DNA of 64,000 nucleotides from Jatrophihabitans endophyticus (GTDB taxonomy: Bacteria; Actinomycetota; Actinomycetes; Mycobacteriales; Jatrophihabitantaceae), in the NCBI RefSeq assembly GCF_900129455.1, contig NZ_FQVU01000002.1:62001-126000 (forward strand). Direction: 5' to 3'. Both the position numbers and the translations under genes were made by a program. Within the stretch, counting starts at the first letter, position 1. The number at the start of each line of letters is the position of its first letter. Of this stretch, positions 15,940 to 24,568 are shown piece after piece. The notes under the pieces were generated by a model. It ran no database searches. It worked only from the letters and a program-made list of their open reading frames with translations, and was not told the origin of the DNA.

Positions 15940-17634
15940 ATGAGCACTCCCGCACCGGACGCCGCGCGGCGCCCCACCGCCGTCGACCGGGTGGCCGACG
16001 AGTACCTCGACCGGCAGGCCGCGCTCGACCCCGTCTACGCGACCTTCGCCGGCATCGCCGGGCACGACCACGCGCTGCCCGATCTGAGCCCGGACGGCCT
16101 GGCCGCGGTCGCCGAGCTGCGGCGCGCCACCCTGGCCGCGCTCGCGGCGACCGAGGCGGTCGACGACACCGACCGCGTCACCGCCGCGGCGCTGCGCGAC
16201 CTGCTCGAGACCGAGGACGACCTGCGCGCGATCCGCGCGGACAGCGCGCGACTCAACAACATCGACTCGCCGCTGCAGTTCGTGCGCGACGTCTTCGATC
16301 TCATGCCGACGGCGACCGTCGACGACTGGGCCACGATCGCCGCCCGGCTGGCGGCGGTGCCCGACGCGCTGGGCGGGTACGTCGCCTCGCTGCGCGACGC
16401 CGCGGTCGCCGGCACGGTGCCACCCGTCCGGCAGGTCCGCATCGGCGTCGAGCAGTGCGCGGACAACGTGGGTGACGACGGCTTCTTCGTCTCCCTCGCC
16501 GCGCAGGCGACCGACGCCGACGTGCCCGACTCGGTGCGGGGCGACCTGGACCGCGCGGCCCGGCAGGCAGGGGAGGCGTACGAGCGGCTGGCCGCCTTCC
16601 TGCGCGACGAACTGCTGCCCGCCGCTCCCGAGCGCGACCCGGTCGGCCGGGAGCGGTACGCGGTGCACTCGCGCGCGTTCCTCGGCACCCGGCTCGACCT
16701 GGCGGAGACCTACGAGTGGGGGCAGGCCGAGGTCGCGCGCATCGAGGCGGAGATGGCCGCGACGGCCGAGCGGATCGTCCCCGGCGGCTCGGTGGCGGAC
16801 GCGATCGCCCACCTCGACGCGAGCCCGGCCCATCGGCTCGCCGGCACCGAGGAACTGCAGCGCTGGATGCAGCGCACGTCCGACGAGGCCGTGGCCGCGC
16901 TCGCCGACGTCCACTTCGACATCCCCGAGCCCATCCGGCGCATCGAGTGCCTGATCGCGCCGACGCAGCAGGGCGGCATCTACTACACCGGTCCGAGCGA
17001 GGACCTCACCACGCGTCCGGGCCGGATGTGGTGGTCGGTGCCCAAGGGCGTCGACGACTTCGGCACGTGGCGGGAGCGCACGACCGTCTATCACGAGGGC
17101 GTCCCGGGCCACCACCTGCAGGTCGCGCAGACCGTCTACCGCGCCGCGCTGCTCAACCGGTGGCGCCGGCTGGGGTCGTGGGTGAGCGGGCACGGCGAGG
17201 GGTGGGCGCTCTACGCGGAGCGGTTGATGGCCGACCTCGGCTTCCTCGACGACCCGGCCGACCACCTCGGCATGCTGGACGGGCAGTCGCTGCGCGCGGC
17301 CCGCGTCGTCCTCGACATCGGCATCCACTGCGAGCTCCCCGCACCGGCCGAGGTCGGTGGCGGCGCGTGGGACTACGACAAGGCGTGGCGCTTCCTCACC
17401 GCCCACGCGAACACCGCCGAGGGCTTCCGCCGCTTCGAGCTCGATCGCTACCTCGGCTGGCCGGGACAGGCGCCGTCGTACAAGATCGGCGAACGGTTCT
17501 GGCTGCAGCTGCGCGACGACGCCCGCGCGGCCGCGGGCGACGCCTTCGACGTCAAGGCCTTCCACCGCGGCGCCCTCGACGTCGGCTCCGTCGGCCTGGA
17601 CGTCCTGCGCGCCGCCGTCCTCGGCACGCTCTGA
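15940..17634 (+). CDS. DUF885 family protein, metallopeptidase-like
   Basis: A 564-residue cytoplasmic protein of the DUF885 family. It contains a zinc-peptidase-like HEGVPGHHLQ motif (His385, Glu386, His391-392) and a later GHGEGWALYAE segment that probably gives the third ligand. No signal peptide is seen. Several DUF885 proteins are dipeptidyl carboxypeptidase-like enzymes, but the family is poorly characterised. The gene ends 5 bp before the hairpin that brackets the next gene. Confidence 0.88.
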   Translation: MSTPAPDAARRPTAVDRVADEYLDRQAALDPVYATFAGIAGHDHALPDLSPDGLAAVAELRRATLAALAATEAVDDTDRVTAAALRDLLETEDDLRAIRADSARLNNIDSPLQFVRDVFDLMPTATVDDWATIAARLAAVPDALGGYVASLRDAAVAGTVPPVRQVRIGVEQCADNVGDDGFFVSLAAQATDADVPDSVRGDLDRAARQAGEAYERLAAFLRDELLPAAPERDPVGRERYAVHSRAFLGTRLDLAETYEWGQAEVARIEAEMAATAERIVPGGSVADAIAHLDASPAHRLAGTEELQRWMQRTSDEAVAALADVHFDIPEPIRRIECLIAPTQQGGIYYTGPSEDLTTRPGRMWWSVPKGVDDFGTWRERTTVYHEGVPGHHLQVAQTVYRAALLNRWRRLGSWVSGHGEGWALYAERLMADLGFLDDPADHLGMLDGQSLRAARVVLDIGIHCELPAPAEVGGGAWDYDKAWRFLTAHANTAEGFRRFELDRYLGWPGQAPSYKIGERFWLQLRDDARAAAGDAFDVKAFHRGALDVGSVGLDVLRAAVLGTL

Positions 17635-17639
17635 CAACA

Positions 17640-17677
17640 GCGGTGGGTTGATCCCGCCGGCGGGCACAACCCACCGC
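17640..17677. repeat. Upstream hairpin repeat of AbiEi/DUF559 cassette 1
   Basis: A 38-bp element with perfect 11-bp arms (GCGGTGGGTTG and CAACCCACCGC) around an inner palindrome CCCGCCGGCGGG. A direct copy with 35 of 38 identical bases lies at 18622-18659 on the other side of the gene. It follows the DUF885 stop by 5 bp and may also act as a terminator. Confidence 0.9.
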
Positions 17678-17691
17678 TTTCGCGAAGCAGT

Positions 17692-17708
17692 TGTGGACAA
17701 CGCCGTTC
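17692..17708 (+). promoter_or_regulatory. Shared upstream motif of the two AbiEi/DUF559 genes (copy 1)
   Basis: TGTGGACAACGCCGTTC ends exactly 28 bp before the start codon at 17737. The paralogue at 59920 has the same 17-mer with one change at exactly the same distance (59875-59891). TGTGGACAA is also the reverse complement of the actinobacterial DnaA box TTGTCCACA, which may be chance. Likely a promoter or leader element. Confidence 0.55.
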
Positions 17709-17736
17709 AGGCCGCGCGCTCGGGCAGGCTGGCGCG

Positions 17737-18633
17737 ATGCAGTGGTGGGAGGTCGCGCGCCCGCAGGCGGGCGTGATCTCCCACGCGCAACTGCGGCGCT
17801 GCGGCGTCTCCGCCTCGACCGTCGCCCGGATGACCGCGAGCGGTGAGCTCACCCGGCTCAGTCGCGGCGTGCACGTCCTCGGCGGTGCTCCGCTCACCTG
17901 GCAGGCGCGACTCTGGGCCGCGGTCCTCGCCACCGACGGCGTGCTCGGGTCCTTCACCGCGGGCCGCCTCTGGGGCGTCAGGGATGACCCGGCGGACGGC
18001 GACGCGGTCCACGTGGTGGTGCCCGGTGACCGTCACGTCGTGGCCCCCCAGGGCGTCCGGCTGCGGCGCCACGATCTGCTGGCCGGGCAGACCCGTATCC
18101 GGTCCGGCCTCCCCGTCCTCGACCGTCGCGGCACCGTGGTCGCCCTGCTGCGCGAATTGCCGTTCACGCAGGCCACGCGGCTCGCCGACCGGGCACTGCA
18201 GCGCGGTTGGATCGAGCGTTCGACGTGCACGGCCGCGCTGACGCGGGAACCCCGCATTCGCGGGAACCCGCAGCTGCGCCGGATCGCCGCGCAGCTGGCG
18301 GATGGAGCGGCGGCCGAGTCCGAGCGAGTCCTCCATCGGCTGTTGCGCCGCGCCGGCATCCGAGGATGGACCCCGAACCAGGAGGTGTGGCACGCGGGCG
18401 AACTGCTCGGCGTCGTCGACGTCGCGTTCCCGCTGCACCGACTGGCCGTCGAGGTCGACGGCATGGCGTACCACGTCGATGTCGACCGCTTCCGTCGCGA
18501 CCGGTCGCGACAGAACGGCCTGGTGGCGCTGGGCTGGACGGTACTGCGCTTCACCTGGGCCGACCTGACCGAGCGACCCGGGTACGTCATCGCGTCGATC
18601 CGCGCCATGCTCACGCGAAGCGCGGTGGGTTGA
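17737..18633 (+). CDS. AbiEi-like / DUF559 (Vsr-fold) protein, cassette 1
   Basis: A 298-residue protein. The N-terminal part resembles the AbiEi antitoxin winged helix (QAGVISHAQLRRCGVSASTVARMTASGELTRLSRGVHVL, about 8-50). The C-terminal DUF559 domain has a Vsr/PD-(D/E)xK-like fold (ESERVLHRLLRRAGI; VVDVAFPLHRLAVEVDG; DRFRRDRSRQNGLVALGWTVLRFTWADL, about 190-285) with the Asp and Glu of a nuclease core. No AbiEii toxin gene is adjacent. A paralogue at 59920-60804 is about 70% identical in the C-terminal domain by eye. The stop codon lies inside the downstream hairpin copy. Role unknown; a DNA-binding endonuclease or defence factor is plausible. Confidence 0.85.
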   Translation: MQWWEVARPQAGVISHAQLRRCGVSASTVARMTASGELTRLSRGVHVLGGAPLTWQARLWAAVLATDGVLGSFTAGRLWGVRDDPADGDAVHVVVPGDRHVVAPQGVRLRRHDLLAGQTRIRSGLPVLDRRGTVVALLRELPFTQATRLADRALQRGWIERSTCTAALTREPRIRGNPQLRRIAAQLADGAAAESERVLHRLLRRAGIRGWTPNQEVWHAGELLGVVDVAFPLHRLAVEVDGMAYHVDVDRFRRDRSRQNGLVALGWTVLRFTWADLTERPGYVIASIRAMLTRSAVG

Positions 18634-18659
18634 TCCCGCCAGCGGGCACAACCCGCCGT
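18622..18659. repeat. Downstream hairpin repeat of AbiEi/DUF559 cassette 1
   Basis: A direct copy of the element at 17640-17677 (three differences in 38 bp; one weakens the stem, another the inner palindrome). The TGA stop of the AbiEi/DUF559 gene (18631-18633) is part of the repeat, so the repeat encodes the last residues of the protein. The upstream copy is better preserved as a palindrome. Confidence 0.9.
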
Positions 18660-18666
18660 TTCCCGG

Positions 18667-20577
18667 TCAGAGGTCGGCGAGCTCGCGCTGAATCCTCGCC
18701 TCGTGCTCGGCCTCGGCCCGGCGCGCGGCCCGCGGACTCCACGGGCCGGCCAGCAGGAAGATCAGCGGGATGAACACGAGCTGCCCGCCGACGGCGACCC
18801 AGAAGTAGTGCTGCCACTGCGTCGGCGACTTCTCGGCCGCGTCACCCGCTTCCTTGAGCACGGCGAGGTCCGAGGCGGGCACCTTGCCCAACGCGACGAG
18901 TGACGCCTGCGCGGCCTGCACCTTCGTCCCGCTCTGCGACAGCAGCAGCAGCTGGCCGGTCGGGATCGTGGTGAGCTCGCGCAGCAGCTGCCCGGCCCGC
19001 GCGGGCGTGGTGCCGAGCTTGCTCACCACCTGCGCCACGGCGCGGGCACCCGCGGCACGATCGCTCGGGTTCTGCACGATGGCGCTGCGCGTGGCGGGGT
19101 CGACCACCTGCGCCGCGGCGAGGGCGTCGCGGTGCTCGGCGTTCAGCCGGGCGACGACCCCGACGTCGGCCACGGACACGCCGGACACCTCGCTGACGGC
19201 CCGCAGCTGGGTCGGCACGTCGTTCGGGGTGGCCGCGAGCGCCGCCGACGTCTTCTCGTCGAGCTTCTGGGCGGTTGCGATCTCGCGCGGGTACTTCTCC
19301 TGCAGGGCGACGGCGGCCGGACCCTTCTCGACGAGCGTCGAGACGGTGTCGACCACGTGCGGCACGACGAACACCGACACCGCGATGACGACCCGGATCA
19401 CCAGGCCCCACACCGCCAGCCCGGTCGCGGCGAGCGCGGGATTGCGACGCTCGACGGTCTCGGTGAAGCTCGCCATCCACGGCGCGTACGCGAGGCCGAG
19501 GAAGACCGCCAGCACGCTGAGGACGACCACGAACCAGGTGTAGGACGTGTCCGGTTCCGTGACGTGGCTGAGGAACACGATCGTGCACACGATGGCGCCG
19601 ACCGCGCCGACCACCATGAACGGCTTGCGGACGCGGGCCTTGTCCGACAGGTAGCCGATCAGCAGCAGCGCGCCGGCGTTGCAGGCCCAGATCCAGTTGC
19701 CCAGCGAGTTCGCCTTGGACTGCGTGTAGCCGAAGACGGTCTGGAAGAACGCCGGAAAGAAGCCGACGGCGGTGTAGTAGATGATCAGGAAGACGCTGAT
19801 CGCGAACGCCGAGCCGAGGATGTCCGGCTTGAGCATCTGCCGGAACGGTCGACGCAGCGACGCCTCGACGTCGATGCCCTTCGCCCGCGCCTCGACGAGC
19901 GCGCGGTCGCGCGCGCTCACCATCACCTGATCGCGCAGCCGCGGCGACAGCTCACGCAGGAACAGCGCGGACACCACCGCCAGGACGAGCCCGACGGCGC
20001 CCGCGATCACGTACTGGTCGTGCCACGGGGTGTCGTCGCCGAGGCTGCTGACCTGGATGCTCACGACGAGCGAGCCGATGACCGGGCCGAGCGTCCAGAA
20101 CCCCATCGCCGAGGCCCGCCCCAGCTGCGGGCTGAAGTCCCGGATCAGCGCCGGGGTCGCGACGAGGATGACGCCCTCGACGAGGCCGATGGCGCCGAAC
20201 ACGACCGCGAACCCGATCTTGCTGTCCGCGAGCGGGATGCCGAGCAGGCACAGCAGCGCGACGACGAACAGCCCGGTGGTGATGATGGTGACGCGCCCGT
20301 AGCGGTCGGCCACGCCGGTGACGAACGAGGCGAGCGCCCCGAGGACGTACCCGACCACGGCGATGTTGACGTAGTACACGAAGGACATGTCGTAGTCGAC
20401 GAGGATGCCGTTGCGGCCGTCCGTCCCCGCGGCCACGGCCCCGGCGAGGTAGAACTGGTAGTAGAGGACGACCGTCGCGACGACGACGATCCCCAGGCAG
20501 GCGTAACGCCGCGCGCCCCCGGGATACGTGTCGAGCTCGGTGCGCCTGGTCCGGCGTGGGGTCGTCGCAGTGGTCAC
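18667..20577 (-). CDS. MFS transporter with a large loop before the last helix
   Basis: A 636-residue major facilitator. The motif GVADRYGRV after helix 2 and GYLSDKARVRKP after helix 8 are typical. The first 405 residues hold about eleven helices. Residues about 410-590 form a soluble, Ala/Val-rich helical region that should face outside, then the last helix (about 592-612) and a charged cytoplasmic tail. A standard MFS carrier would be near 430 residues. The GTG at 20577 was chosen because the preceding in-frame sequence is not protein-like. It follows mdh on the same strand after a strong terminator; a dicarboxylate substrate is only a guess. Confidence 0.85.
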   Translation of the reverse strand: MTTATTPRRTRRTELDTYPGGARRYACLGIVVVATVVLYYQFYLAGAVAAGTDGRNGILVDYDMSFVYYVNIAVVGYVLGALASFVTGVADRYGRVTIITTGLFVVALLCLLGIPLADSKIGFAVVFGAIGLVEGVILVATPALIRDFSPQLGRASAMGFWTLGPVIGSLVVSIQVSSLGDDTPWHDQYVIAGAVGLVLAVVSALFLRELSPRLRDQVMVSARDRALVEARAKGIDVEASLRRPFRQMLKPDILGSAFAISVFLIIYYTAVGFFPAFFQTVFGYTQSKANSLGNWIWACNAGALLLIGYLSDKARVRKPFMVVGAVGAIVCTIVFLSHVTEPDTSYTWFVVVLSVLAVFLGLAYAPWMASFTETVERRNPALAATGLAVWGLVIRVVIAVSVFVVPHVVDTVSTLVEKGPAAVALQEKYPREIATAQKLDEKTSAALAATPNDVPTQLRAVSEVSGVSVADVGVVARLNAEHRDALAAAQVVDPATRSAIVQNPSDRAAGARAVAQVVSKLGTTPARAGQLLRELTTIPTGQLLLLSQSGTKVQAAQASLVALGKVPASDLAVLKEAGDAAEKSPTQWQHYFWVAVGGQLVFIPLIFLLAGPWSPRAARRAEAEHEARIQRELADL

Positions 20578-20687
20578 GTCGCGCCGTCGCAATCCCGGTC
20601 GTCGTCGACCGACTGCACCTCGGCGCTGGGCTGCACCGCGGGGACTCAGCCGAGGATCACGCGTATCCGCCGCCGGGTCAACGGCAC

Positions 20688-20722
20688 GGCGCAGGTCCGT
20701 CCGCGACGGACGGGCCTGCGCC
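20688..20722 (-). terminator. Terminator hairpin after mdh
   Basis: A 15-bp stem (20688-20702 and 20708-20722, one G-T pair) with a 5-nt loop, 22 bp beyond the mdh stop codon. It has no T-run. It separates mdh from the MFS gene. Confidence 0.75.
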
Positions 20723-20744
20723 GGTGGTCGTGCGGGGTGTGCCG

Positions 20745-21707
20745 TTACAGGTCGGCGACGTCGGCCTGCTTGGCGCGGACGGCCTCGGCGGCCTCCTTGA
20801 GACCGGCGACCTCGGAGTCGGTGAGGTCGCGCTCGACGACCTTCTTGACGCCCTGGCGGCCGATCTCGGCCTCGACGCCGAGGTACACGCCGTCGATGCC
20901 GTACTCGCCGTCGACCCAGGCGCAGACCGGGATGACCTCGCCGGAGTCCTCGATGACCGCGCGGGCCATACGGGCCGCGGCGGCCGACGGCGCGTAGTAC
21001 GCCGAACCGGTCTTGAGCAGGGCGACGACCTCGGCACCGCCGTTGCGGGTACGGGTGACGAGCTCCTCGATCTTGTCCGCGGGCAGCGTCTCGGCGAGCG
21101 GCTTGCCGTCGACGAAGCACGCCGACGGCACCGGCACCATCGTGTCGCCGTGCGAGCCGAGCGTCAGCGTCTGCACCGACCCGACCGGCACACCGAGCTC
21201 GGTCGCGACGTTGTTGGTGAAGCGCGCAGTGTCGAGCACGCCGGCCTGGCCGAACACCCGGTTCTTGGGGAACTGCGACGCGAGCTGCGCCAGCGCCGTC
21301 ATCTCGTCGAGCGGGTTCGACACGATGATGATCACCGCGTCGGGCGAGTGCTTCGCGACATTCTCGGCGACGCTGCGCACGATCTTGGCGTTGACCTCGA
21401 GCAGGTCCATGCGGCTCATGCCGGGCTTGCGCGGCAGGCCGGCGGTGACGACGACGACGTCCGACCCCGCGGTGGCCTCGTAGCCGCCGCCCTCGGGGGT
21501 GGTGGTCGCACCGACGACGGTGGTCTCGAAGCCCTCGATCGGGCGCGACTGGTTGAGGTCGAGCGCCAGACCCTCGGGCTTGCCCTCGACGATGTCGGTG
21601 AGCACGACGGTCTCGAAGACGTCGTACTCGGCAAGTCGCTGCGCGGTCGTCGAGCCGTAGAAACCGGCGCCCACGACGGTCACCTTGCCACGACGGTTGT
21701 CGGCCAT
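20745..21707 (-). CDS. mdh: Malate dehydrogenase (LDH-like type)
   Basis: A 320-residue NAD-dependent malate dehydrogenase. The Rossmann motif VTVVGAGFYGS, the catalytic loop AGLPRKPGMSRMDLL (Arg for dicarboxylate binding), VSNPLDEMT and the catalytic His in GSHGDTMVP are all present. It oxidises malate to oxaloacetate in the TCA cycle. ATG at 21707 with a GAGGGAGA site. The substrate arginine separates it from lactate dehydrogenase, which has Gln there. It belongs to the LDH-like MDH group rather than the longer cytosolic-type enzyme of mycobacteria. Confidence 0.95.
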   Translation of the reverse strand: MADNRRGKVTVVGAGFYGSTTAQRLAEYDVFETVVLTDIVEGKPEGLALDLNQSRPIEGFETTVVGATTTPEGGGYEATAGSDVVVVTAGLPRKPGMSRMDLLEVNAKIVRSVAENVAKHSPDAVIIIVSNPLDEMTALAQLASQFPKNRVFGQAGVLDTARFTNNVATELGVPVGSVQTLTLGSHGDTMVPVPSACFVDGKPLAETLPADKIEELVTRTRNGGAEVVALLKTGSAYYAPSAAAARMARAVIEDSGEVIPVCAWVDGEYGIDGVYLGVEAEIGRQGVKKVVERDLTDSEVAGLKEAAEAVRAKQADVADL

Positions 21708-21761
21708 TGCGTATCTCCCTCGACGGATGACTGCTTAGTCGCAGGCTAGCCCGGCCGGGCC

Positions 21762-22043
21762 TCAGGGATGCAGGCGGATGTCGACGGCGAGGATCAGCCC
21801 ACCGAGGACGAGGTAGACGACGGTGTCCAGCCACCGGCTGCGGACGGCGAGCAGGCCCACCCGCGCGGTGGGCATCGTCAGCCGGAGCACCCCGGCGACC
21901 AGCACGACGACGCCGAGCGCCATGGTGCCGCGACGCCAGTGGCCGGGCTCGACCAGCAGGTAGCCGAAGGCGGCCACGACCCCGGCCAGGACGATCAGGA
22001 AGGCGAGCTGCTCGCGGATCCAGCGCCAGGAGCGAGCGAGCAC
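21762..22043 (-). CDS. DUF3017 small membrane protein
   Basis: A 93-residue protein with three hydrophobic segments (about 12-30, 39-56, 70-87) and a GTG start 1 bp after the folD stop. A DUF3017 protein directly downstream of folD is a conserved actinobacterial arrangement. The function is unknown. Confidence 0.85.
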   Translation of the reverse strand: MLARSWRWIREQLAFLIVLAGVVAAFGYLLVEPGHWRRGTMALGVVVLVAGVLRLTMPTARVGLLAVRSRWLDTVVYLVLGGLILAVDIRLHP

Positions 22044-22044
22044 G

Positions 22045-22899
22045 TCACGCCCGTTCTGCGAGCCGTCGCTCCGCGGCCTCGACGACGTTGGTGAGCAGCA
22101 TCGCCCGGGTCATCGGGCCGACGCCGCCGGGGTTGGGCGAGAGCCAGCCCGCCACCTCGGCGACCTCGGGTGCGATGTCGCCGGCGATCTTGCCGTCCAC
22201 CCGGCTCACCCCGGCATCGAGCACGGCCGCGCCGGGTTTGACCATGTCGGCGGTGACGAGCGACGCCGACCCGGCGGCGGCGACCACGATGTCCGCGCTG
22301 CGCACGTGGGTGGCGAGGTCGCGGGTGCCGGTGTGGCACACGGTCACGGTCGCGTTCTCGGAGCGGCGCGTGAGCATGAGCGCGAGCGGTCGGCCGACGG
22401 TGATGCCGCGACCCACGATCACGACGTGCGCCCCGGCGATGGGGACCTCGTAACGGCGCAGCAGCTCGATGATGCCGGTGGGCGTGCACGGCAGGGGTGC
22501 ACGCCGGCCGAGGACCAGCGCGCCGAGGTTCACCGGGTGGAGGCCGTCGACGTCCTTGGCCGGGTCGACGGCAGACAGGATCGCGAACTCGTCGAGACCG
22601 GTCGGCTGCTGCACGAGGAACGCGGTGCAGGCCGGGTCGGCGTTGAGCTCGCCGACGAGCGCCTCGACCTCGTCCTGCGTCGCGGTCGCGGGCAGGTCGT
22701 GCCGGATGCTCGCGACGCCGATCTCGGCGCAGTCCTTGTGCTTGGCGTTGACGTACCACCGGCTGCCGGGATCGTCACCGACGAGGACCGTGCCGAGGCC
22801 CGGCCGCGCGCCGCGCTCGGCGAGCGCGGCGACGCGGACCGCGAGCTCGGACTTGATCGCCGCGAGCGTCGCGGCACCGTCGAGGACATTGGCTACCAC
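22045..22899 (-). CDS. folD: Methylenetetrahydrofolate dehydrogenase / methenyltetrahydrofolate cyclohydrolase
   Basis: A 284-residue bifunctional FolD. It shows the catalytic-lysine region [16 protein letters not shown], the [12 protein letters not shown] segment, [14 protein letters not shown] and the NADP site [15 protein letters not shown]. It interconverts 5,10-methylene- and 10-formyl-THF in one-carbon metabolism, which feeds the purN and purH steps encoded a few kilobases upstream. In the family motif YV..K, Tyr and Lys are present. GTG start. Confidence 0.96.
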   Translation of the reverse strand: MVANVLDGAATLAAIKSELAVRVAALAERGARPGLGTVLVGDDPGSRWYVNAKHKDCAEIGVASIRHDLPATATQDEVEALVGELNADPACTAFLVQQPTGLDEFAILSAVDPAKDVDGLHPVNLGALVLGRRAPLPCTPTGIIELLRRYEVPIAGAHVVIVGRGITVGRPLALMLTRRSENATVTVCHTGTRDLATHVRSADIVVAAAGSASLVTADMVKPGAAVLDAGVSRVDGKIAGDIAPEVAEVAGWLSPNPGGVGPMTRAMLLTNVVEAAERRLAERA

Positions 22900-22937
22900 G
22901 GCTGGTCATCTTGCCAGGGACACCCCGGCACGACCGA

Positions 22938-23783
22938 TCAGCCATGCGGCGGGTTGGCCGGCGGCTGCTGCTGGCCGTACCCGGCGGGCGGCTGCTGCTG
23001 GCCGTACCCGGCGGGCGGCTGCTGCTGGCCGTACCCCGCCGGCGGCTGCTGCTGGCCGTACCCCGCCGGCGGCTGCTGCTGCCCGTACCCCGCCGGCGGC
23101 TGCTGCTGCCCGTACCCCGCCGGCGGCTGCTGCCCGCTCGGAGCGGCCGACTGCTTGGACCGCAACACGAGCATCAGGATGCCGGCGACGACGGCGACGA
23201 CGCCGGCAGCAGCGGTCAGCCAGAAGCCGATCTGGGGACCCTGACTCAGCTCGGTGTCGGACGCGCCGGTCTGCGACTTGAACAGCTTGAGCGCCTCGTC
23301 CCAGGAGTACTTCCTCGACCCGTCGGTGAAGGTGTACTGCGAGGGAAGCAGGAAGTAAGTGACGACGACGGCGGCGATGGCCACGACGCCGGCGATGAGG
23401 GCCCCCTTCGCCGCGTTCGCGACCGGGCTCGACGAACCGCGGTGGAAGCGGGTGTTCGATCCGCCGCGCAGCAGGCTCACGACACCGATCGCGAGCAGCA
23501 CCAGCACGATCGGCGCGACGAGGCCGAGCTTGCCTTCCTTCCAGGAGTAGAGGGCGTCGTCCACGGCGTCCGCGGAGCGCGTCGTGCCGCCGATCGTGGC
23601 CGACACCTGCGGCTTGAACCATGGCGTGAATGCCCCGATCACGGCGAGCGCAGCCGCCACCGGCACGAGCCAGGCAACCACGTGCGCCTTCTCCTCGTTC
23701 TCGTGAGGCCGCAACGGAGGGGGCGGCGGGACCGGCGAGCCGGCGGGTCCGGGCGGAGGGGGCGGCGGTGTGGAGGAGGTCAC
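22938..23783 (-). CDS. Four-helix membrane protein with Gln/Pro/Gly/Tyr-rich tail
   Basis: A 281-residue protein. A Pro-rich N-terminus (about 1-27) is followed by hydrophobic segments near 35-53, 86-105, 124-146 and 186-207, a soluble loop with an SWDEALKLF segment, and a C-terminal tail of six QQQPPAGYG repeats. The GTG at 23783 has a GAAAGG site and was chosen because the Pro-rich start is typical of this group of actinobacterial proteins. Resembles in layout the two MTY-type proteins at 28348 and 30169, though the helices differ. Function unknown; tails of this kind often mediate loose protein contacts. Confidence 0.75.
   Translation of the reverse strand: MTSSTPPPPPPGPAGSPVPPPPPLRPHENEEKAHVVAWLVPVAAALAVIGAFTPWFKPQVSATIGGTTRSADAVDDALYSWKEGKLGLVAPIVLVLLAIGVVSLLRGGSNTRFHRGSSSPVANAAKGALIAGVVAIAAVVVTYFLLPSQYTFTDGSRKYSWDEALKLFKSQTGASDTELSQGPQIGFWLTAAAGVVAVVAGILMLVLRSKQSAAPSGQQPPAGYGQQQPPAGYGQQQPPAGYGQQQPPAGYGQQQPPAGYGQQQPPAGYGQQQPPANPPHG
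22959..23130. repeat. 27-bp coding tandem repeat (PPAGYGQQQ)
   Basis: About six 27-bp units encode nine-residue repeats at the C-terminus of the membrane protein on the minus strand. Neighbouring units share third-position choices (CCGGCGGG in two, CCCGCCGG in the others), which suggests expansion by slippage. Confidence 0.85.
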
Positions 23784-23893
23784 GAGGGCCTTTCGCAGTC
23801 GAGGATCGAGCCGAGCCGGACGACCGTAACGGGCCGCGACCGATCTCGGCGAGGTGGAGAACTCCCCGCCGGTCGGGCGCCGGCGGGACGGGG

Positions 23894-24475
23894 TCAGCCC
23901 CGGCGGCGCCGGACGCAGAGCGCGACGATGGAGAAGGCGAGCGCGACGATCATCCCGATCGCGCAGAGCACGGCTCCGATCTGGACCGAACCGGACACGT
24001 CGAAGTCGTCGCGCAGGTTGTTGAGGTCCTTGGCGTCGCTCGCCGGCACGCCGAGCGCCACGAGCGCGATGAAGCCGGCGACGACGCTGACGACGAGCGA
24101 GACGATGCTGACCCACAGCCGCCCCTTGCCGGCGAGGACGAGCAGGCCCGCGAGCAGCACCACGAGGGCGCCGACGAGCACGATCACGCCGCCGTGCCCC
24201 GGCGTCAGGAGGTCCGTGGTGTAGCCCTGCGCGATCTCCTTCGAGCCCGACGTCGACGCCGAGCCGAAGCCGGTGACCGAGTACGAGCCGCCGTGGTACG
24301 TCAGCTTCTCGAAGGGCAGGAAGCTCCCGACCGCGGCGACGAGCGCCCCGAGCACGAGCAGGGCATCGGTCCAGGTGACCGACACCTTCGGGCCCTGGGC
24401 AGCGGGTGCGCCGTACTCGCCGGTCGGCGCGGGAGGGTAGGCGGCCTGGTCGGACGGGCCGGGGGCGACGCTCAC
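23894..24475 (-). CDS. Four-helix membrane protein, function unknown
   Basis: A 193-residue protein with a Pro/Ala-rich cytoplasmic N-terminus (about 1-30), hydrophobic segments near 36-53, 96-115, 121-144 and 165-186, and a short basic end (VRRRRG). A Gly/Ser-rich loop lies between the first two helices. I do not recognise a family. It sits between purH and another four-helix membrane protein on the same strand and may be expressed with them. Confidence 0.7.
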   Translation of the reverse strand: MSVAPGPSDQAAYPPAPTGEYGAPAAQGPKVSVTWTDALLVLGALVAAVGSFLPFEKLTYHGGSYSVTGFGSASTSGSKEIAQGYTTDLLTPGHGGVIVLVGALVVLLAGLLVLAGKGRLWVSIVSLVVSVVAGFIALVALGVPASDAKDLNNLRDDFDVSGSVQIGAVLCAIGMIVALAFSIVALCVRRRRG

Positions 24476-24568
24476 GACGGAACTCCGGTCTCTCGGATGG
24501 GCGTACGGGCGCGGACTTTACGCAACATCAACATCCGCTGCCAAGTCGCCCGGCCGCCGGCGCGCCGC

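Noticed and set aside
17640-18659. Cassette 1 hairpins as terminal inverted repeats of an insertion sequence
   Set aside because: The two copies are in direct orientation (each is itself a palindrome), no target-site duplication was found and the gene is not a known transposase. Described as a bracketed cassette instead.
22950-23140. Periodic 27-bp units as a CRISPR array
   Set aside because: The units are contiguous without spacers and encode in-frame QQQPPAGYG repeats of a membrane protein.
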